DNA of 9,376 nucleotides from a bacterium. GTDB taxonomy: Bacteria; Actinomycetota; Acidimicrobiia; Spongiisociales; UBA11373. Numbering within the stretch: the first letter of the stretch is position 1; each line of letters starts with the position of its first letter. This document shows positions 6,166 through 9,376 of this stretch, in pieces. Under the pieces are notes generated by a model that did no database searches, had not been told where the DNA came from, and worked only from the letters and a program-made list of their open reading frames with translations. The stretch is from contig JABMPV010000157.1 of NCBI GenBank assembly GCA_013202595.1, positions 1 to 9,376 on the forward strand, written 5' to 3'. The translations under genes were made by a program, and so were the position numbers.

Positions 6166-7422
6166 TCACTCCTCGATGAAGTCCGTGCCCGGTTTGTATG
6201 TAGACCAGGCAAACCAGAAGGTATCGAGGTGGGGAACCCGTTCGAGCTTCGAACCGGCGAGTGGGCCATCGACGGCCGTCCCAGCGACCGTCCAGCGCGA
6301 CCCCGTTTCCTGATCGACGAACACACCCGAGTCTGCTGAGAACGTCAGGCGGGCTCCATCGACCTCCGGGACGAATACTCCCACGGTCCCGACGTCACGG
6401 CCTCCCTCGATCTCGGAGGTGTCGAGCGCCGACGCCTGGCCTGCCGACCACAGCACCACCAGATCGGTACCGCCAACCGTGACCGGAGTGGCCGTCGCAC
6501 CGGCGTCGACATCTCGTACGACGTTGATGCTGTATGCAGCGGCTTTCCCGTCGACCTCGATGCCGATCACACGCAACTGGGCCCTCGCACGGTCGTCGAG
6601 AGGTCCGGCGAACAGGAACGGGTTGCCGAGCGGATCGTCGTACCCGGCGTAGGGATTGGTGCCGTAGCGCCGAACGGCGCCGGTGCGGTCGCGATCGAGC
6701 ACCGTCCCGCCGGGGTAGATCTCCTTGAAGTCTCCCCACGACAGCAGCGGGCTTCCGATGGGTTCGAGGATGTCACCGGCGAGAATGCCCACGACGGCAG
6801 TGCCGTCGAAGTGGGTCCACAGCGTCTCGGTCGCCCGGTCGTACATGACCAGCGCAGAGTTGTAGAGCCTGCCCGACGTCCCGAAGGTGGTCTCGACGCC
6901 GCGCACGACCCGCTCGTACGTCACAGCCGAGTTGCAGAGCGGGCAGTAGGTGATCGATACCGGGACGCCTCCGACGCTGTCGTTGACGAACTCGTGCCAG
7001 ATGAGGATCTGCGCCGGATAGGCGCGGGCGTCACCGTCGATTTCGAGGGCGACGACGGCCTCCTCATCGAACAGGTAGGCATCGGCCTCGGCGATCGAGA
7101 TGAACTCGGGTTCATCGATCGGCGGGATCCCGTCCGGCGGAGGTCCGCCCGGTCGGATTGCAGCCGGGTCGACCAGAGGATCGGGGAATTCGTCAGCGAA
7201 CATCGTGACGAGCGCCGACGGGCCGGATGGCAGTCCGTCATCGACTTTCGAGGTGGTCGTGATCGGATCCTCCGAGGGCACAGTTGTCGTGCTGGTCGAG
7301 GGCGTCCCTGTGGTCTCCGTCGCAGAAGGCTCTGGATCGGAGACGGCCGCGGCCCCTCCACATGCGCTGACGATCAGCGCGGTCACCGCGATTCCTGCCA
7401 TCAACCCGAGTCTGTGTTTCAT
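6166..7422 (-). CDS. DUF3179-family lipoprotein
   Basis: A 418-residue predicted lipoprotein of the DUF3179 family; no biochemical function is established that I know of. The signal peptide ends in VSAC with lipidated Cys21. Residues 33-58 are Thr/Ser-rich (TSTTTVP), a tether like that of the beta-helix lipoprotein. The DUF3179 core starts near 105 and shows the family hallmarks: WHEFVND at 142-148, TYCPLCNSAVTY with Cys160-x-x-Cys163, FGTSGRLYNSALVMYDR, LWTHFDG, LLSW..FK..YP and YGTNPYAGYD. The CxxC pair plus nearby His143 could bind metal or be redox active; this is inference. ATG 7422 is chosen over the in-frame start at 7524 because it gives the signal peptide and has AGGGG 5 nt upstream. 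It converges on the dehydratase gene with 23 bp between stops. Confidence 0.9.
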   Translation of the reverse strand: MKHRLGLMAGIAVTALIVSACGGAAAVSDPEPSATETTGTPSTSTTTVPSEDPITTTSKVDDGLPSGPSALVTMFADEFPDPLVDPAAIRPGGPPPDGIPPIDEPEFISIAEADAYLFDEEAVVALEIDGDARAYPAQILIWHEFVNDSVGGVPVSITYCPLCNSAVTYERVVRGVETTFGTSGRLYNSALVMYDRATETLWTHFDGTAVVGILAGDILEPIGSPLLSWGDFKEIYPGGTVLDRDRTGAVRRYGTNPYAGYDDPLGNPFLFAGPLDDRARAQLRVIGIEVDGKAAAYSINVVRDVDAGATATPVTVGGTDLVVLWSAGQASALDTSEIEGGRDVGTVGVFVPEVDGARLTFSADSGVFVDQETGSRWTVAGTAVDGPLAGSKLERVPHLDTFWFAWSTYKPGTDFIEE

Positions 7423-7479
7423 GGTCACCCCTGGTTCGTCACATCGACAACGCCGCGGGACGACGAGCATCATCACGAA

Positions 7480-7493
7480 TGTCGGAATCCCGA
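7480..7493. repeat. Short inverted repeat upstream of the DUF3179 gene
   Basis: GTCGG-AATC-CCGAC is a 5-bp dyad with a 4-nt centre, about 58 bp upstream of the DUF3179 start. It could be an operator or chance. A TTGACC at 7524-7519 (minus) might be a -35, but no matching -10 is clear. Confidence 0.25.
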
Positions 7494-7564
7494 CTCTCCC
7501 CCCGATACGAGTGAGGTGGGTCAACGGCCGCAGGCACCATCACAACGAATCGGCCAGCGCGCGA

Positions 7565-7593
7565 GTGAGGGGCGGTCTCCGACCGCCCCTCAC
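7565..7593 (-). terminator. Terminator hairpin downstream of the aquaporin
   Basis: A perfect 12-bp stem (7565-7576 with 7582-7593, extendable by one A-T pair) with a 5-nt loop lies 18 nt beyond the aquaporin stop codon on the minus strand. There is no U-tract on either side, so it may also act on plus-strand readthrough. Confidence 0.7.
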
Positions 7594-7610
7594 TACTCAA
7601 TCCGACTCGA

Positions 7611-8293
7611 CTACGAGAAGTCCAGGTCGTCGGTGAGATCTGTGTCTCCCAGGACGACGAACTTGTAGACGACCCACGCCAAAGCGGCACCAACCAGCGG
7701 TCCCACCAGGTACACCCAGAAGTCCGTCCATGTGCCGCCGACGAGGGCCGGAGCGAACGAACGGGCCGGATTCACCGACGAACCGGTGAACACGATGCCG
7801 ATGAGGTGCACGGCGGTGAGCGTGAAGCCCATGCCGAGATACTTCGAGTGCGCCTGGCTCTTGGAGAGCACCAGGACCGCGGTGACGAAGATCAACGTGA
7901 GGACGGCCTCAGCGAGAACGCCTCCGAATGTGCCGACGGTCGGCTTCGCCAGAACCGTGTACGTGCTTGCGACTGCATCACGGCTCAGGATGATCCCGAA
8001 AGCCAGCGATGCGAGAACGGCGCCGACCAACTGGAATACCCAGTAGCCGACCATGTCCTTCACATCGATCCGCTTGTCGAGGAACATCGCAAACGTGACC
8101 GCCGGATTGAAATGGCCGCCGGACACGCGCCCAACGGTGTACGGGCAGCGATCAACGCAAAGCCGAACGCGAGCGAGACCGCGAGGATGCCCGGGTTCTG
8201 CGCGAACCCCACCGCCAGGATCGTCCCGGTACCGATTCCGACCAGGACGAACGTCCCGTACGCCTCAGCTGCGTACTTCTGCCATGTCTTCAT
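7611..8293 (-). pseudogene. aqpZ: AqpZ-like aquaporin, interrupted by a 1-nt frameshift
   Basis: A MIP-family water channel of six membrane helices, split between two frames. ATG 8293 starts MKTWQKYAAEAYGTF and reads in frame to ..FGFALIAA (50 residues, to 8144). The next family residues, YTVGRVSGGHFNPAVT, continue in another frame from 8141. One base is therefore missing at about 8142-8146, and with it restored the protein is about 227 residues, close to AqpZ (231). Both NPA boxes are present (HFNPAVT and SVNPARS). Filter positions match water channels: Phe in SLAFG, His in AVHLIG, Arg in NPAR, with Ser where AqpZ has Thr183. A strong ribosome binding site (8301-8310) precedes the start. There are no other lesions, so this is either a sequencing/assembly error or a very recent mutation. 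Confidence 0.88.
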
Positions 8294-8300
8294 GCAGGCT

Positions 8301-8310
8301 CCCTTCCTCC
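8301..8310 (-). promoter_or_regulatory. Ribosome binding site of the aquaporin
   Basis: On the minus strand GGAGGAAGGG lies 7 nt before ATG 8293. It is the strongest Shine-Dalgarno sequence in the window and fixes the aquaporin start, rejecting the long upstream reading in the same frame. Confidence 0.75.
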
Positions 8311-8468
8311 GCTTCCCATCCTGCAATGGTCTCGACCCCGGAACACCCCTGTGAGTTTCATCCGGGACCCGAGCACAACCTACGCGAATGCTGAGCGCCC
8401 CCGTCGGCGATACGAGCAGCGAATCTCGACAACCGTCCATCCATCTCCCGACACCGTGTGCGACGGCA

Positions 8469-8494
8469 GGAATGCCTGGTGAGACGGGCATTCC
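8469..8494. repeat. Inverted repeat in the aquaporin/permease intergenic region
   Basis: GGAATGCC (8469-8476) and GGCATTCC (8487-8494) are perfect 8-bp arms with a 10-nt spacer. The site lies between the divergent aquaporin and permease genes, about 54 bp upstream of the permease -10-like box. Operator-type geometry is inferred; no regulator gene is in the window. Apart from this, 8294-8547 shows no gene I can support. Confidence 0.45.
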
Positions 8495-8547
8495 GCAGCG
8501 ACCGGGCAGGTGCCCTCGACGATGGCGAGAGAGGCACGTCACAGCCC

Positions 8548-8553
8548 TACCAT
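8548..8553 (+). promoter_or_regulatory. Candidate -10 box of the permease (leaderless)
   Basis: TACCAT fits TANNNT and ends 7 nt before GTG 8561, so the transcript may start on the start codon. No Shine-Dalgarno sequence precedes that GTG, which agrees with a leaderless mRNA. Confidence 0.4.
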
Positions 8554-8560
8554 CGGGCGT

Positions 8561-9361
8561 GTGAAGGTCGGCACGGGTCTCCTGCTCGGTCTCGCCGCCG
8601 GCTTCACCGGCGGTTTGTTCGGCGTGGGTGGCGGGGTCGTCATGGTGCCCGGCCTCGTCCTGTTCGTCGGACTGACCCAATCCCGGGCGCACGCCACCTC
8701 GGTGACTGCGATCGTCGCTGCCGCATCTGCCGCTGTGGTCCCTCTGGCCATGGACGACAAGGTGCTCTGGGCCGCCGCCGGCCTCGTACTGATCGGGTCG
8801 TTGGTCGGGGCGGTCGCCGGAGCCAGGCTGGTCGACCGGGTCTCCGATCTGTGGCTGGCCAGGGCGTTCTTCCTCCTGGTGATCGTGGCAGCGATCAGGA
8901 TGGCGATGTCGACGGGCGGCGGGTCGTCATCGGAGGCGGCGGCAGGCGCTCTCGACATTTCGCTGATCGGTGCCGCAGGCCTGATCCTGGTCGGCCTCTT
9001 CGCCGGCGCTTTGGCGGCGATCCTCGGCATCGGCGGGGGAATCATCTTCGTCCCCGTGCTGGCCACGCTCTACGCATTCCCCCAGCACGTGGCCCAGGCG
9101 ACCTCGCTGGCCGTGATCGTCCCGACCGCAGCGGTGGCTGCTGCGGCGCACGCCAGGGTCGGCAGGGTGGAGTGGAGGATCGCGGCGATCCTCGGACTGG
9201 GAGGGATCGCAGGAGGATTCCTGGGCGCCACGGCCGCCCTGGCCATCGACGGAGGCCTGCTGCGCAAGTTGTTCGCCGGATTCCTGGTCCTGATGGCGTG
9301 GAGGATGCTCGGCAAGACCCGGAAGAGTGCCCACCCCGATTCCGGCCTCGAGTCTCCCTAG
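8561..9361 (+). CDS. TauE/SafE-family membrane permease
   Basis: A 266-residue integral membrane protein of the TauE/SafE (formerly DUF81) family, linked in studied members to export of sulfite or other small organic/sulfur anions; the substrate here is unknown. About eight hydrophobic segments are visible. The internal duplication typical of the family is clear: GLFGVGGGVVMVP near residues 18-30 is echoed by AILGIGGGIIFVP near 153-165, and HATSV (44-48) by QATSL (179-183). The hydrophilic gap (STGGGSSSEAAAG) separates the halves. GTG 8561 is preferred because it places the protein start at the first helix and sits 7 nt after a -10-like box; ATG 8522 and GTG 8510 are in-frame alternatives that add 13 or 17 residues. 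It is divergent from the aquaporin. The 15 bases after the stop are uninformative. Confidence 0.88.
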   Translation: MKVGTGLLLGLAAGFTGGLFGVGGGVVMVPGLVLFVGLTQSRAHATSVTAIVAAASAAVVPLAMDDKVLWAAAGLVLIGSLVGAVAGARLVDRVSDLWLARAFFLLVIVAAIRMAMSTGGGSSSEAAAGALDISLIGAAGLILVGLFAGALAAILGIGGGIIFVPVLATLYAFPQHVAQATSLAVIVPTAAVAAAAHARVGRVEWRIAAILGLGGIAGGFLGATAALAIDGGLLRKLFAGFLVLMAWRMLGKTRKSAHPDSGLESP

Positions 9362-9376
9362 TGCCCCGACCACAAA

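Noticed and set aside
4922..6169. Minus-strand frame of 415 codons under the dehydratase
   Set aside because: It is the complement shadow of a highly conserved enzyme gene in high-GC DNA and resembles no protein family that I recognise.
7611..8293. Reading the aquaporin as a glycerol facilitator serving the dehydratase
   Set aside because: The filter positions hold Phe, His and Arg, as in water channels, not the Trp/Gly type of glycerol facilitators, and the gene is not in the dehydratase operon.
8060..8692. Minus-strand frame of 210 codons including the aquaporin N-terminus
   Set aside because: Only the part from ATG 8293 to about 8144 is protein-like. The upstream part is low-quality sequence ahead of a strong ribosome binding site, and the tail after 8142 is the frameshifted reading.

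Overview
The window is GC-rich double-stranded DNA whose coding style fits a high-GC actinobacterium, most likely an uncultured lineage near Acidimicrobiia. The signs are an actinobacterial-looking type A RNase P RNA, -10 boxes of the form TANNNT, start codons apparently lying at the transcription start (leaderless), strong GC hairpins without U-tracts as terminators, and lipoproteins with Thr/Ser-rich tethers of the TTTTTVP type. This placement is an inference from style only; no taxonomic marker was searched.

Layout. Bases 1-60 hold the probable last codons of a gene running in from the left. Bases 219-573 are RNase P RNA (rnpB), closed by an 11-bp P1 helix and followed by a perfect UUCG-capped terminator. 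A secreted lipoprotein built from about fifteen 22-23-residue beta-helix coils follows (681-2414). It meets, tail to tail with 4 bp between, a small zinc-ribbon protein on the minus strand (2419-2688). A septum-formation-domain lipoprotein (2931-3353) is next and ends before a two-tier hairpin.

The metabolic centre is a two-gene operon (3507-6142) for an adenosylcobalamin-dependent diol/glycerol dehydratase. The small subunit comes first, and its stop overlaps (ATGA) the start of one 741-residue protein in which the large and medium subunits are fused. The metal/substrate-site residues known from the Klebsiella enzyme are all present at a constant offset of two, except that the position matching Gln336 is Ala. 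The N-terminal extensions that send PduD and PduE into microcompartments are missing, and no shell protein, reactivase or aldehyde dehydrogenase lies in the window, so the enzyme is probably cytosolic and depends on genes elsewhere.

On the right, a DUF3179 lipoprotein (6166-7422, minus) converges on the dehydratase. An AqpZ-like aquaporin (7611-8293, minus) is broken by a single missing base. A TauE/SafE-type permease (8561-9361, plus) is transcribed divergently from the aquaporin. The aquaporin has water-channel rather than glycerol-facilitator filter residues, so proximity to the dehydratase is weak evidence of a shared pathway. No gene-free stretch exceeds 300 bases; the largest gaps are 8294-8560, 2689-2930, 7423-7610 and 61-218. 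I see no CRISPR array, mobile element, tRNA or defence locus. The most unusual content is the fused dehydratase and the beta-helix lipoprotein.
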